DNA of 64,000 bases from Phenylobacterium montanum (GCF_018135625.1 NZ_CP073078.1:1116001-1180000); one strand, 5' to 3'. Positions 8,919 to 18,346 are shown, numbered from the stretch's first letter. The notes: a model not told the origin generated them from the letters alone. A program made the numbers and translations.

Positions 8919-9178
8919 TTTCGCTAAGACGCCAATCTCGAAAGTCGCTCGCAAATCCAATTGCGGCGCCCCTTCTGGGGTCCCGAGAAATGGTCGAGCG
9001 TCGCCGCACTCAATGAAGCGTCCGCGGGGGACTGCGGTGAGCCAGGTGGCAAGAAGGCCGGCGACCGACCTGCTTTACAGGCGCGAGTCACGGCGAAGCT
9101 AATCAGAAGGCTCGAACTTCACTCCCGAAAAGCGAACTCTGCTTTTGGGTTTGCAGATTGTGCGGCGACGCCACCGCT
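8919..9178. other. Intergenic space after the RIME-like repeat
   Basis: 260 bp between the repeat and the 3' end of the leftward Crp/Fnr gene. I see no convincing ORF, hairpin with T-tract or promoter. Confidence 0.4.
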
Positions 9179-9901
9179 CTATGGAGAATAGACGCCGGGG
9201 AGGATCTGGTCGAAGTGACGCCGCAGTTCGCCGTAGCACTCGCAAGCATGATCCGAGAGCCGCTGGCGGCTGCGAACAATCACTTTTCCCCGCTGGCGGT
9301 GGATCGCCCCAAGCCGCTCGAGCTGTCCCAGGACCTTGGTGACGTAGGTTCGCCTGACACCCAACATCTGGGCTGCTGATTCCTGGGTTAGTTTCATCTC
9401 CGGGACGCCCACACGGTCGTTCAAAGCCAGCAGCCAACGCGCCAGGCGCGCATCAAGCTCGTGCGTGGTATTGCAGGCGACAGTCTGCATCACCTGCGCA
9501 AGAAGACAGTCCGCATAGCGTGAGAAATGATCGCGGCACGAAGATGATTCCTGCTTGACCTGTTCCAGCGTTTCGATCGGCAAGCGAACAGCTGGACCGG
9601 ACGACTGGACGACCATACGCGCAAAAGCCGGCTTCGAACCGGCGCTAACAACCCCGCCGACGGCGCCTTCCCAGCCGATCATGGTCGCCTCGGCGCTGTC
9701 GCCTTCGCTGAGATCCACGACCATCGCCACAACCGCCGGCCGCTCTAGGAAGTAAATATGGTTCACGTCCTGGCCCGGCTCGAACAGAGCTGCTCCGGCA
9801 CGCAGATCGACACGTTCGAAGCGGGGTTCGAGCAGCGCCAGGTCGTCTGGATCGAGCGTCTCGAGAAGCCGATTTCGGCATATCGTCGGTAATCGATTCA
9901 C
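9179..9901 (-). CDS. Crp/Fnr-family transcriptional regulator
   Basis: A 240-aa regulator with an N-terminal cyclic-nucleotide-binding-like domain (about residues 20-130) and a C-terminal winged helix (about 150-220). The recognition helix region reads TQESAAQMLGVRRTYVTKVLGQLERLG. No cysteine cluster of the Fnr iron-sulfur type is present in the N-terminus, so it is not an oxygen-sensing Fnr. Its effector is unknown. The start is GTG at 9901, preceded by GAGGA. A standalone gene. Confidence 0.88.
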   Translation of the reverse strand: MNRLPTICRNRLLETLDPDDLALLEPRFERVDLRAGAALFEPGQDVNHIYFLERPAVVAMVVDLSEGDSAEATMIGWEGAVGGVVSAGSKPAFARMVVQSSGPAVRLPIETLEQVKQESSSCRDHFSRYADCLLAQVMQTVACNTTHELDARLARWLLALNDRVGVPEMKLTQESAAQMLGVRRTYVTKVLGQLERLGAIHRQRGKVIVRSRQRLSDHACECYGELRRHFDQILPGVYSP

Positions 9902-10046
9902 GCAGCTGTCCTCGGCTTGGCCATCCCGGAAAGATTTAGTCCTCCAGGACCCGGATCCGGGAAGGGCGATGGATCAGTTTCGCTTCGACCAACCTGGCCA
10001 CGAGGCCCTCCCACAACGCTGTTGAATGCGTCGGCGAACCGGGCCG

Positions 10047-10316
10047 CTAGTGCTTCAGGTCATCTACAAGGCTTTCGGATAGGGTCCGATTGCTACTGCG
10101 CAGTTCTGAACCGGACCGGTCAATCTCACGCAGTGTACTGTTGATGGTGTCCGCCACGGCCCTAAGCGTGGACAAGCTCATGACCACCCTGAAGCTTTCG
10201 CCCGCTTCCAGGCGTCCGGTCCTGAATTCTCCCGTAGGCGCGTACAAGGCAGCCACCACGAAATCCTGAGACCGTGCGATCGTCAGCCCGGTGACAAAAA
10301 CTGGATCCTTAGACAT
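10047..10316 (-). CDS. Small hypothetical protein
   Basis: An 89-aa soluble protein starting MSKDPVFVTGLTIARSQDF. It has a beta-rich N-terminal half and a helical, Ser/Arg/Asp-rich C-terminus with no membrane segment. GAAGGG precedes the ATG at a workable distance. I do not recognise a family. It shares orientation with the kinase gene upstream (10760-12373) but is 440 bp from it, so an operon is unlikely. Confidence 0.5.
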   Translation of the reverse strand: MSKDPVFVTGLTIARSQDFVVAALYAPTGEFRTGRLEAGESFRVVMSLSTLRAVADTINSTLREIDRSGSELRSSNRTLSESLVDDLKH

Positions 10317-10573
10317 CTTTCTAACCCTTCACTTGCAATCACGAATGTCCGGTCGTGCCGCCGACTTGTAATAAGACGTTTGTGAAGGCGTGTAGCTCCG
10401 TGATCGGGGCGCCCTTTCGTCAGGAATTCGGAAGTGATCGGCGGCCGTTCTTGAACAGGCCGGCGCGGGAGGGGTTTGGCTGGTCAGCACCGGGCGATGC
10501 CCCTCAATGCGGCCGCAAGGTCTGGCGTTCGCTGTCTGTTTGATCGGCTGCCCCATTCCGGTTCCATCCGGGT
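10317..10573. other. Intergenic gap, no gene seen
   Basis: This is the left part of a 443-bp space. It must contain the promoter for the 89-aa gene. I see no GGAAC/CGTT pair and no clear hairpin. Confidence 0.4.
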
Positions 10574-10738
10574 GTGGTCGAGCGCTATCTGGACGGTGGT
10601 TTTGAACTCGCCGAAGACAAGGCGGCCGCTACAGCGGCTGACGATTCCGGCCTCGCCCCTGAGGAGCAGGCAGTGCTCAATCTCCTGCGCAAACGCCTGG
10701 AACGGAGGCCGCGGAGTGACACGCCGCTCAACAGTTAG
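10574..10738 (+). CDS. Possible 54-aa acidic helical protein
   Basis: An open frame starting at GTG 10574 with an in-frame stop 33 nt upstream. It encodes VVERYLDGGFELAEDKAAAT and continues to LAPEEQAVLNLLRKRLERRP. The product is a well-behaved acidic amphipathic helix with third-position GC typical of coding DNA here. No good Shine-Dalgarno precedes it, so it may be a remnant or a chance frame. It lies tail-to-tail with the HWE kinase, 21 bp away. Confidence 0.3.
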   Translation: MVERYLDGGFELAEDKAAATAADDSGLAPEEQAVLNLLRKRLERRPRSDTPLNS

Positions 10739-10759
10739 GGCGAAGGTTTCGTCGCCTGA

Positions 10760-12373
10760 TCAGGAAAGCAGCCGGCCCCTCTCGGCGGTCATGCGGATCG
10801 CAAGCCCCTCGGCGCGCCATTCGTGCACGACTTCGCCGCCCAGTTGACGGGTCGTCAGCGCCACCAGCTGGCTGCCGAAGCCGTCCTCGCCTTTGGCCTT
10901 ACTGAGCCGCGGCCCGCCCAATTCCCGCCAATCGATGCAGACCTGGTCATCGCCTTCCGCGCACTCGATGACTACCCGTCCCTCCGGCGTCGACAAGGCG
11001 CCATATTTGGCCGCATTGGTCGTGAACTCGTGCAGCAGAAGAGCGAAACTGGTCGTGGCTGTGCGGTTAAGGGCCAGATCGGGGCCCTTGATTTCAAACC
11101 GGACCGGCGGCCCATCCGACGGCTCGTAGGGCGCGGTGATCGCCCGGATGACCTCGTGCAGAGAGGCGGTCGCCTGGGCCGGACCTTCCTCTTGATCAAC
11201 CCCGGACAGGATCAGTCCGTGCGCCCTGGCCAGCGCCGCCAGGCGCATGCGAACGGCGGAATTGAGTTCCTGCACCGACTTGGCGGAGTGGGCGCTCAGC
11301 GCCACCACCCCGCCGGCGAGCGCAAACAGGTTCTTGATCCGGTGGCTCATCTCGCGGACGAGCAAGTTCTGCTGAGCCTCGGCGCGACGCCGCTCGGTGA
11401 TGTCACGGGCGATCTTCGAAGCCCCGATGATGCGGCCGCTTGGGGTTTTCACCGGCGAGATCGTCAACGAAATCTCGACAAGGCTGCCATCCTTGCGGCG
11501 ACGGATGGTCTCGAAGTGCTGAACCCGCTGCCCGTTTCGGATCCGCTCCAGGATCAGCGGCTCTTCGTCCAGCCGATCTTCGGGGATCAAGAGGGTGATG
11601 GGCCGGCCGACGGCTTCTTCCGGACTGTAACCGAAGAGGCGCGTGGCTCCGGCGTTCCAGGAGGTGATGATCCCGTTGAGATCCTTGGTCAGGATCGCAT
11701 CGTCCGACGACTCGACGATTGAAGCCAGATGCAAGGCCGCATCTTCCGCCCGCTTGCGCTCGGTGATGTCGATCTGCAGCGTCACGGCCCCGATGAAGGC
11801 GCCCTGGGCGTCGAACAGCGGCGTCGGATAGGCCAGGACCGGCGCCAGCGCGCCGTTCGGCTTCTCAGTCACGATCTCGACGCCGAGCAGGGGGCGCTGC
11901 TCACGGACTACCCGCGCGAGCGGGCTGTCATCGAGCGCCATCGGCTCGCCATCCGGATAGTGGAGCCGGTAGGCCCCCGTCCAGCGGGTCTCGCCGATGA
12001 TGGGGCGGCGCCCCCAGAGCGCCGCAGCGATCTCGTTGTAGTACGTTATCACCCCGTCCGCGTCGGTCGCGTAGACCGCGGCCTGCAGATTGTCGAGCAC
12101 AAGCCGGCAAAGGTCTGGCGAGGAATCCTGTCGGGGCGGCATTTCCACGGGTGGTGGGTTCGGGGGCATTTCCTGCGGGGCCGAAGCCGGTGGCGCTTCG
12201 GCTGGTGGCGATGGCGCCGGCGGGTCGGGTTCCGGAGGGATATCTGAGCCTGCAATAGCTGCTCTAGCGCCGGGTGGGCGCGCCACGCCATCCCGCCCGG
12301 GATCGAACGACGAAAGGCTTCTTCGGCTCACCGGCTTTGCTTTCGTTAGCATACAGTTCTCATTGACCCACAA
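10760..12373 (-). CDS. PAS-PAS HWE-family sensor histidine kinase
   Basis: A 537-aa cytosolic kinase. A Pro-rich N-terminus of about 75 residues is followed by PAS domain 1 (about 80-210, ending D-I-T-E-R-K-R-A), PAS domain 2 (about 215-335, ending D-I-T-E-R-R-R-A) and a HWE/HisKA_2 core. The core has phosphoacceptor H344 in MSHRIKNLFAL, the N-box HEFTTNAAKYGAL and the D-W-R-E motif. No membrane segment is visible, so it senses an internal or PAS-bound signal. HWE kinases often feed PhyR in the general stress response; no response regulator is adjacent. I chose the TTG at 12373 because GGAGG lies 7 nt upstream; an ATG at 12352 is the alternative. It is divergent from the DJ-1 gene. Confidence 0.87.
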   Translation of the reverse strand: MWVNENCMLTKAKPVSRRSLSSFDPGRDGVARPPGARAAIAGSDIPPEPDPPAPSPPAEAPPASAPQEMPPNPPPVEMPPRQDSSPDLCRLVLDNLQAAVYATDADGVITYYNEIAAALWGRRPIIGETRWTGAYRLHYPDGEPMALDDSPLARVVREQRPLLGVEIVTEKPNGALAPVLAYPTPLFDAQGAFIGAVTLQIDITERKRAEDAALHLASIVESSDDAILTKDLNGIITSWNAGATRLFGYSPEEAVGRPITLLIPEDRLDEEPLILERIRNGQRVQHFETIRRRKDGSLVEISLTISPVKTPSGRIIGASKIARDITERRRAEAQQNLLVREMSHRIKNLFALAGGVVALSAHSAKSVQELNSAVRMRLAALARAHGLILSGVDQEEGPAQATASLHEVIRAITAPYEPSDGPPVRFEIKGPDLALNRTATTSFALLLHEFTTNAAKYGALSTPEGRVVIECAEGDDQVCIDWRELGGPRLSKAKGEDGFGSQLVALTTRQLGGEVVHEWRAEGLAIRMTAERGRLLS

Positions 12374-12491
12374 TTTAGCCCCTCCTTCCAATCAACAAGA
12401 GGATGCGCAGAAATATTAGCTGCCTTCGGTCAACTACTCGACACGGAGCTATCGCCGTAAGCTTTGCAATGGCCAGCCAAGCCTTAGCGTA

Positions 12492-12516
12492 GGAACGTGA
12501 ATTTGACCGTCACGTT
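12492..12516 (+). promoter_or_regulatory. Predicted sigma-EcfG promoter of the DJ-1 gene
   Basis: GGAAC at 12492-12496, a 16-nt spacer, then CGTT at 12513-12516: a perfect match to the general-stress sigma-factor consensus. It lies 34 nt before the ATG of the PfpI/DJ-1 gene, an ideal promoter position. Readthrough would include ligD and ku. Confidence 0.65.
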
Positions 12517-12550
12517 TCTGACAGACGTCTCAAAATGTGGAGAAGAGCAG

Positions 12551-13105
12551 ATGGCCGAACGACTTAAAGGTAAGCTCGTCGCCGTCCTGGCGACGGATGG
12601 GTTCGAACAGGCTGAACTCGAACAACCGATAGATGCGCTGAGAAAGGCCGGCGCCGAGGTCGAGGTCGTCGCACCGAGGGCGGGAGAGATCCAGGGGTGG
12701 CGACACCATGAGAAGGCTGGAACCACGCCGGTCGGCCGCGCTCTGGCTTCCGCAGCGCCCGAAGCCTACGACGCCCTGGTGCTGCCAGGCGGCGTCATGA
12801 ACCCCGACGCCTTGCGCCTCGAACCCAAGGCCATCGCCTTCGTCGAGGGGTTCGTCAGGGCCGGCAAGCCGATCGCCGCCATCTGTCACGGCCCATGGAC
12901 CCTGATCAACGCTGGAGGTGTCGAGGGCAAGACCATGACCTCCTGGCCCTCGCTCGAGGCCGACCTTCGCAATGCGGGCGCCCGCTGGGTCGATCAGGAG
13001 GTGGCGGAGGACGGCGTGCTGGTGACCTCGCGAAAGCCCGATGATCTGGACGCCTTCTGCGCCCGGATGGTCGAAGTCTTTTCGCGTGACCGCCCCGCCG
13101 CCTGA
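12551..13105 (+). CDS. DJ-1/PfpI family protein (YhbO-like stress protein)
   Basis: A 184-aa protein of the class I glutamine amidotransferase-like fold, type 1 PfpI/YhbO group. The nucleophile elbow is AAICHGP with Cys112 followed by His113, and the conserved acidic residue lies in the N-terminal DGFEQAEL segment. Members are reported as protease, glyoxalase or deglycase-like enzymes protecting against carbonyl and oxidative stress. Start at 12551 after GGAGAAG. Its EcfG-type promoter at 12492-12516 supports a stress role. ligD follows after 15 bp, so the two are probably co-transcribed. Confidence 0.9.
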   Translation: MAERLKGKLVAVLATDGFEQAELEQPIDALRKAGAEVEVVAPRAGEIQGWRHHEKAGTTPVGRALASAAPEAYDALVLPGGVMNPDALRLEPKAIAFVEGFVRAGKPIAAICHGPWTLINAGGVEGKTMTSWPSLEADLRNAGARWVDQEVAEDGVLVTSRKPDDLDAFCARMVEVFSRDRPAA

Positions 13106-13120
13106 AGGGCCGCCACACCC

Positions 13121-15730
13121 ATGCCGGCGTCAAAACTGACCGCCTATCGCCGAAAGCGGAACTTCGCGCTGACGGACGAGCCGAGCGGGGAGGCGCACCC
13201 CACATCGCTCGGCGCCTTGCGGTTCGTGGTGCAGAAGCACGATGCGACCCGTCTGCACTACGACCTGCGCCTGGAAGTCGACGGGGTGTTCAAATCCTGG
13301 GCCGTCACCCGCGGCCCGTCGCTTGATCCGCATGATCGGCGCTTGGCGGTCGAGGTCGAGGACCATCCTCTGGCCTATGGCGACTTCGAAGGGACGATCC
13401 CCGAGGGGCAATACGGCGGCGGGTCCGTGCAATTGTGGGACCGCGGCTTCTGGGCGCCGGAAAAGGGCTTTGACCCCGCCAAGGCGCTGAAGGCGGGCCA
13501 CCTCAAGTTCGTAATGGAAGGCGAGCGGCTGCACGGCGGCTGGGCGCTGGTGCGGATGAAGGACGACCGCCCAGGAGGCCGACGCCACAATTGGCTCCTG
13601 ATCAAGCATGCCGATGCCGCGGCCCGGCCTGGCGACAGCGAGCTTCTCGCCGAGGACCGATCGGTGGCCTCCGGCCGGACGATGGCGCAGATCGGCGCCG
13701 GAACCGGGTCCGCCCCCAAGCCTTTCATGATGAAGGCGCCTGGGAGGGCGGACGCCGTCTGGTCCAGCGACAAGGATCGAAGCGGAACAAGCGCCGCCAA
13801 GCGTCCCCGACAGCGGTCCAAGCCAGCGCAGACGCAGCTCCCCGATTTCATCGCTCCCCAATTGTGCAAGGCGGTGGAGACGCCGCCGTCCGGTCCGGGC
13901 TGGGCGCACGAAATCAAGCTCGACGGCTATCGCATGCAGCTCAGCGTCGAAGGCGCCGCCGCCATCTTGCGGACCCGCAAGGGCCTGGACTGGAGCGATC
14001 GCTTCGCCGCGATCGCACAGGATGCCAGCCCCCTCCCCGACTGTGCGATCGACGGCGAGATCTGCGCAGTCGATCCGGACGGGCAGCCGGACTTCGCCGC
14101 GCTGCAAGCCGCGCTCGCCGACGGCGCCACCGCCGATCTGATCTTTTTCGCCTTCGACCTTCTGCTACTGGAGAGCTCCGACCTTCGGCCCCAACCTTTG
14201 ACCGAACGCAAGGCGCGGCTGAAGGCGCTGCTGGAGCAAAACGCCAGTCAGCGCATCCGCTATGTGGAGCATTTCGAGACCGCCGGACGCGCAGTGCTGG
14301 AATCGGCCTGCCGGCTGGACCTGGAGGGCGTGGTGTCCAAGCGCCTGGACGCGCCCTATCGCTCCGGTCGCAGCGAAACCTGGACCAAGTGCAAATGCAG
14401 GGCCGGCCATGAGGTGGTGCTGGGCGGCTGGACCACCACACAAGGTCGGTTCCGGTCGCTGATCGGCGGCGTTTATCACGGAAAAAAGCTGATCCATGTG
14501 GGGCGGATCGGGACCGGCTTTGGGGCCGCCAAGCTGGAAACGCTATTGCCAGAACTCACGGCGAACGAAGCCAAGACCTCGCCCTTCTCCAGCGCCGCTG
14601 CGCCTAGGAACGGGCCGGAGGTGCATTGGCTGAAGCCTGTCTTGGTGGCGGAGATCGAATATGCTGGCTTCACGGCCGATGGCCTGATCCGGCAGGCGAG
14701 CTTCAAAGGACTGCGCATGGACAAGCCCGCCCGTGAGGTCGAGGCGGAAGAGCCGGCGCCCGCGACCGAGACTGTCCTGAAGCAGCCTGGACAACGCGTT
14801 AGCGCCAAATCTCAGGCGGATCTGCCGGGCGGCCTGCGCCTTTCCCACCCCGACAGGGCCCTGTGGCCCGCTCAGAACGGAGAGCCGCCCGTAACCAAGC
14901 TGGAACTCGCCCAATATTTCGCCGCCGTTGGCGAGTGGATGCTGCCGCACATCCAGGGACGGCCATGTTCGCTCGTCCGCGTTCCGGACGGCATAGACGG
15001 CGAACGCTTCTTCCAGCGCCACGCCATGAGGGGCGCTTCGGCGCTGATCCGGCTGGTCAAAGTCGACGGCGATCGCCAACCCTATCTGGAGATAGACACT
15101 GTCGAAGGCCTGATAGCCGCGGCCCAGATCGCGGCGGTCGAACTGCACCCCTGGAACTGTCGCGCCGGAAGCCCGAACAAGCCTGGCAGGCTGGTGTTTG
15201 ACCTCGACCCCGCCCCCGACGTCGGCTTCCCGGCGGTCGTGGCGGCGGCCCTGGAAATCAGGGACCGGCTCGAGCGGCTCGGCCTCGTAGCCTTCTGCAA
15301 GACCACCGGCGGCAAGGGACTGCACGTGGTGACGCCGCTGGCCGATAGTAATCTGGAATGGCCCCAGGCCAAGAGCTTCGCAAAGGCGGTCTGCGCCGAG
15401 GCCGCCGCCGACAGCCCCGACCGCTTCGTGTTGAACATGGCCAAGGCTCACCGCGCTGGACGCATCTTCCTCGACTATCTGCGCAACGACCGCATGGCGA
15501 CGGCGGTGGCGCCCCTCTCGCCCCGCGCCCGCCCTGGCGCACCGGTCTCCATGCCGCTGACCTGGAATGAGGTTCAGCCGAAATTGGACCCGTCGCGATA
15601 CGCCATCAGGACCGCTCCCGCTTTGCTCACGCGGACCAAGGCCTGGGCCGATTGGCCGAACGCCGAGCGGCCCCTGGGAGAGGCCATTCGGCGGCTCGAG
15701 AGCAGGACACGCCCCCGGCGACGCCAATAG
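13121..15730 (+). CDS. ligD: ATP-dependent DNA ligase D (NHEJ)
   Basis: An 869-aa multidomain repair enzyme for non-homologous end joining. The order is phosphoesterase domain (about 25-180, with [16 protein letters not shown]), ATP-dependent ligase domain (about 245-540, adenylated lysine K266 in EIKLDGYR) and primase-polymerase domain (about 570-860). This is the full three-activity architecture. The ligase domain seals, the phosphoesterase trims 3' ends and the polymerase fills gaps at Ku-bound ends. It lies between the DJ-1 gene (15 bp upstream) and ku (55 bp downstream), all on one strand. Confidence 0.96.
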   Translation: MPASKLTAYRRKRNFALTDEPSGEAHPTSLGALRFVVQKHDATRLHYDLRLEVDGVFKSWAVTRGPSLDPHDRRLAVEVEDHPLAYGDFEGTIPEGQYGGGSVQLWDRGFWAPEKGFDPAKALKAGHLKFVMEGERLHGGWALVRMKDDRPGGRRHNWLLIKHADAAARPGDSELLAEDRSVASGRTMAQIGAGTGSAPKPFMMKAPGRADAVWSSDKDRSGTSAAKRPRQRSKPAQTQLPDFIAPQLCKAVETPPSGPGWAHEIKLDGYRMQLSVEGAAAILRTRKGLDWSDRFAAIAQDASPLPDCAIDGEICAVDPDGQPDFAALQAALADGATADLIFFAFDLLLLESSDLRPQPLTERKARLKALLEQNASQRIRYVEHFETAGRAVLESACRLDLEGVVSKRLDAPYRSGRSETWTKCKCRAGHEVVLGGWTTTQGRFRSLIGGVYHGKKLIHVGRIGTGFGAAKLETLLPELTANEAKTSPFSSAAAPRNGPEVHWLKPVLVAEIEYAGFTADGLIRQASFKGLRMDKPAREVEAEEPAPATETVLKQPGQRVSAKSQADLPGGLRLSHPDRALWPAQNGEPPVTKLELAQYFAAVGEWMLPHIQGRPCSLVRVPDGIDGERFFQRHAMRGASALIRLVKVDGDRQPYLEIDTVEGLIAAAQIAAVELHPWNCRAGSPNKPGRLVFDLDPAPDVGFPAVVAAALEIRDRLERLGLVAFCKTTGGKGLHVVTPLADSNLEWPQAKSFAKAVCAEAAADSPDRFVLNMAKAHRAGRIFLDYLRNDRMATAVAPLSPRARPGAPVSMPLTWNEVQPKLDPSRYAIRTAPALLTRTKAWADWPNAERPLGEAIRRLESRTRPRRRQ

Positions 15731-15785
15731 GTCCTCCGCGCGTTGATAGGGTACGACACATCGAAGACATCCAGTGGAGGTCACC

Positions 15786-16631
15786 ATGGCCCTCAGGCCC
15801 ACCTGGCAGGGGCACCTTCGGCTCTCGCTGGTCACCTGCCCGGTTTCGCTCTACGCCGCGACCACCCGGGCGGGCGACGTCCACTTCCACCTGATCAATC
15901 CGAAGACCGACAATCGCATCCGCATGACGCCCACCGATCCCGACACCGGACCGGTAGAGCGGGCCGAGCTGGTGAAGGGATACGAGGTAGACCGGGATCA
16001 GTATGTCCTGCTGACCCCGGAAGATCTCGATTCCGTCAGGCTGGAGAGCACCAGAACCATCGACATCGAGCGCTTCGTGCCGGCAGCGGACATCGACCGG
16101 CTCTATTGGGACGCCCCCTACTTCCTGGTTCCCGACGGTGACCTAGCCCAGGAAGCCTTCAGTGTGATCCGCGAAGCGCTGAAGGCCTCCGAGAAGCTGG
16201 CCCTCGGCCGGGTGGTTATCGCCAGTCGCGAACGGATGTTGGCGTTGGAGCCGCGGGGACCGGGGATGGTCGCCTCCACCCTTCGTTCCGCGGACGAGGT
16301 GCGCGAGTCCAGCCCGCTGTTCGAACCGATCAAGCCCGTGAAACCAGATCCGGATATGATCGCCATAGCCGAAAAAATCATCGACCAGCGATCCGGGCCC
16401 TTCGATCCGAGCCAATTCGTCGACCGCTACGAAGAGGCTTTGAAGGAGCTGATCGCCAGGAAGAGCAAGGGCCGGCGGCCGGTCTCCGCTCCCGAACCCG
16501 AAGACACCAATGTGGTCGACCTGATGCAGGCCCTGCGCCGAAGTCTCAAGAGCACCGCAACCACTGGCGACGCCCGCCACCGCGTCGGCGAGCGATCGAA
16601 ACGCAGCGGGCGAAAGCGGAGCTCAAAGTGA
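15786..16631 (+). CDS. ku: Non-homologous end joining protein Ku
   Basis: A 281-aa bacterial Ku, which forms a homodimeric ring on double-strand DNA ends and recruits LigD. The N-terminus RPTWQGHLRLSLVTCPVSLY and the central SRERMLALEPRGPGM segment are family hallmarks. The C-terminal 30 residues are a Lys/Arg/Ser-rich tail, usual for the DNA-threading extension. ATG at 15786 follows GGAGG; the in-frame ATG at 15774 overlaps that site and is rejected. Together with ligD this forms a minimal NHEJ operon. Confidence 0.95.
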   Translation: MALRPTWQGHLRLSLVTCPVSLYAATTRAGDVHFHLINPKTDNRIRMTPTDPDTGPVERAELVKGYEVDRDQYVLLTPEDLDSVRLESTRTIDIERFVPAADIDRLYWDAPYFLVPDGDLAQEAFSVIREALKASEKLALGRVVIASRERMLALEPRGPGMVASTLRSADEVRESSPLFEPIKPVKPDPDMIAIAEKIIDQRSGPFDPSQFVDRYEEALKELIARKSKGRRPVSAPEPEDTNVVDLMQALRRSLKSTATTGDARHRVGERSKRSGRKRSSK

Positions 16632-16798
16632 GCCGATCGGGCCGCTGGAAGGCCGCATGACGCCAAGGCCACCCGGCGCGAAGAGCGCAACGCTCGCTAC
16701 CGGCTTGAAACCAGAATCCTCCGCCGAGACGGGATCGATGCGCCCCGGCGGCACGTTGAAATCGGCGATCAAATTGCATTGTTGTCGGAGCCAGCGCG

Positions 16799-17365
16799 AT
16801 GACCACTTCCAGCGAGCACACACCTTTTCTTAGCGACGTCGCCGCCTTGCGCGATCGGGCGCGCCGCCACCTGGAAAAGGGCGCGGTCACCGAGGCCTAT
16901 GGCGGCGATGCGGAAAAGACGGTGGAGATATTGCAGTCGGTCCTGGCGACGGAGCTGGTTTGCGTCCTGCACTATACGATGCACTCGGTCGCCGCATCGG
17001 GGCTTTCCAGCCAGGGGGCCAAGTCGGAGTTCGCCGAACATGCTCAGGAGGAGCACGAGCACGCTTTGGCCGTGGCCGAGCGCATCTCCCAGTTGGGCGG
17101 CGTTCCGAACTTCAACCCCGATGGCCTCGCCAGCCGCTCGACCTCTGAATACGGCGTGGCCGCCGATCTGGTCGACATGATTAAGGAAAACCTGGTCGCC
17201 GAGCGTATCGCCGTCGACCACTACCAGGAACTGGTTCGGTATTTCGGCGATCGGGACCCGACCACGCGTATCATGCTCGAAGGCATCCTCAAGACCGAAG
17301 AGGAGCACGCTTCTGACATGCACGACCTGCTGGTCGCTCACGAAGGGCGACCGATGCTTCCGTGA
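16799..17365 (+). CDS. Ferritin-like/bacterioferritin-type protein
   Basis: A 188-aa four-helix-bundle protein. Metal-ligand patterns include ATELVCVLHY in helix A, EFAEHAQEEHEHA in helix B, ENLVAERIAVDHYQE in helix C and KTEEEHASDMHDLL in helix D, consistent with a di-iron centre. It would store or oxidise iron and limit Fenton chemistry. Start at 16799 after GGAG. It lies 167 bp after ku on the same strand in a stress-themed neighbourhood. The exact subfamily (bacterioferritin versus Dps-like) is not resolved. Confidence 0.88.
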   Translation: MTTSSEHTPFLSDVAALRDRARRHLEKGAVTEAYGGDAEKTVEILQSVLATELVCVLHYTMHSVAASGLSSQGAKSEFAEHAQEEHEHALAVAERISQLGGVPNFNPDGLASRSTSEYGVAADLVDMIKENLVAERIAVDHYQELVRYFGDRDPTTRIMLEGILKTEEEHASDMHDLLVAHEGRPMLP

Positions 17366-17391
17366 AGACCTTGGCAGAGGAACCAGCGCGC

Positions 17392-17604
17392 ATGTCCGCG
17401 TGGATTAGGCAGACAATATTGATGCTGCTCATGGCGCCCATTCTTCTGGTGGCGTTGATTTTCGACCTTGCATGGCGCCTGGAAATCCAGACGCGGGAAT
17501 CAGCGGCGAACGTGCGAGGGCGTCTTCATCCGCCGGTCGCAAAGCACCAATGGACGGGTTCGATCCGGCTCGATTGGCGATTACCGAACACCGACCCCAA
17601 ATAG
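17392..17604 (+). CDS. Small single-pass membrane protein
   Basis: A 70-aa protein with one hydrophobic segment, ILMLLMAPILLVALIFDLAW, near the N-terminus and a polar Arg-rich tail. GAGGA precedes the ATG at 17392. A GTG at 17362, overlapping the ferritin stop as GTGA, would add 10 residues and is the alternative start. Its 3' end overlaps a leftward small membrane gene by 24 bp. No family recognised. Confidence 0.5.
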   Translation: MSAWIRQTILMLLMAPILLVALIFDLAWRLEIQTRESAANVRGRLHPPVAKHQWTGSIRLDWRLPNTDPK

Positions 17605-17745
17605 CCAGATCAACCCAAGAACAACGATAGCCAGACCGAGGGAAATTCCCAAAACAAATACCAAGCCGCGATGCTCGGCGCCGCGAGCTTTCGTTGCAGG
17701 CAAATCGATTCCGTCACCCGCAGGATTTTTTTCCAGGCGCGCCAT
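17581..17745 (-). CDS. 54-aa single-pass membrane protein
   Basis: Too short for usual ORF cut-offs but convincing. A polar N-terminus MARLEKNPAGDGIDLPATKA is followed by a membrane helix, LVFVLGISLGLAIVVLGLIW, and ends GVGVR. GAGAGG lies 8 nt before the ATG at 17745. A GGAAC-N17-GCTT pattern upstream (minus strand, 17808 to 17783) could be a variant stress promoter. It is convergent with, and overlaps by 24 bp, the 70-aa membrane gene. No known family. Confidence 0.55.
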   Translation of the reverse strand: MARLEKNPAGDGIDLPATKARGAEHRGLVFVLGISLGLAIVVLGLIWLFGVGVR

Positions 17746-17941
17746 CGGACATACCTCTCACGCATAAAGCATATGATTCCTAAAGCTTAAATTCATGGAT
17801 TCGGTTCCGGCGAATCCGGGCGCTCGCGTCAATCGGATCGGACGCAAAACCAGATTTGGATTTCGGTAAAACGCGGAAGGAAACTATTACGTTCTCAGCG
17901 CATTAAATATGTTCGCTTGAGTTACCGCAAGGAGCCAGAAG

Positions 17942-18022
17942 ATGCGCTCGATATTGCTTTATGCTTTGGGTATTCCCATCCCAATCATACTTCTACTCGC
18001 CCTCTGCACACACCACTTTTGA
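17942..18022 (+). CDS. 26-aa hydrophobic microprotein
   Basis: An ATG at 17942 with a perfect AAGGAG 6 nt upstream encodes MRSILLYALGIPIPIILLLA followed by LCTHHF and a stop. It is a single hydrophobic helix. I recall similar roughly 25-aa proteins with a central G-I/V-P-I-P-I-I core in other Proteobacteria, but cannot confirm this. Ribosome site, length and composition together make it more likely real than chance. Membrane location inferred; function unknown. Confidence 0.55.
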   Translation: MRSILLYALGIPIPIILLLALCTHHF

Positions 18023-18346
18023 CGTGTAGGAGGGCGCGCCTCATGGCCGAGTTTGCGCTCCATCCAACGCGCCGATAGTGACGACTCTTCCCGTCTCGTG
18101 GCCGGCGCCACCAGTGTGCTCCTGACCATTCTCTTTCCCGGATTGGAACATGAGCTGGCGGGCGGTCTGTTCGCAGCGCGGCGATTGTTGACCACCCTTT
18201 ACGCCTGAACTCGCCGCCGCCGTAGCTATCCAGATCTTGTCCATGTGGCCCGGAGACAAGTGGTTAGCAGCTCAGATTTGGCGAGGGCGCCCGGTCCCTA
18301 CGTCCGCAGCGGCCAGAAGAATTGGCCGCAGCGGACGCGCGCTCCG
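18023..18346. other. 324-bp gap after the microprotein
   Basis: Frames in this interval give unnatural translations on both strands. I see no promoter or terminator with confidence. Confidence 0.4.
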
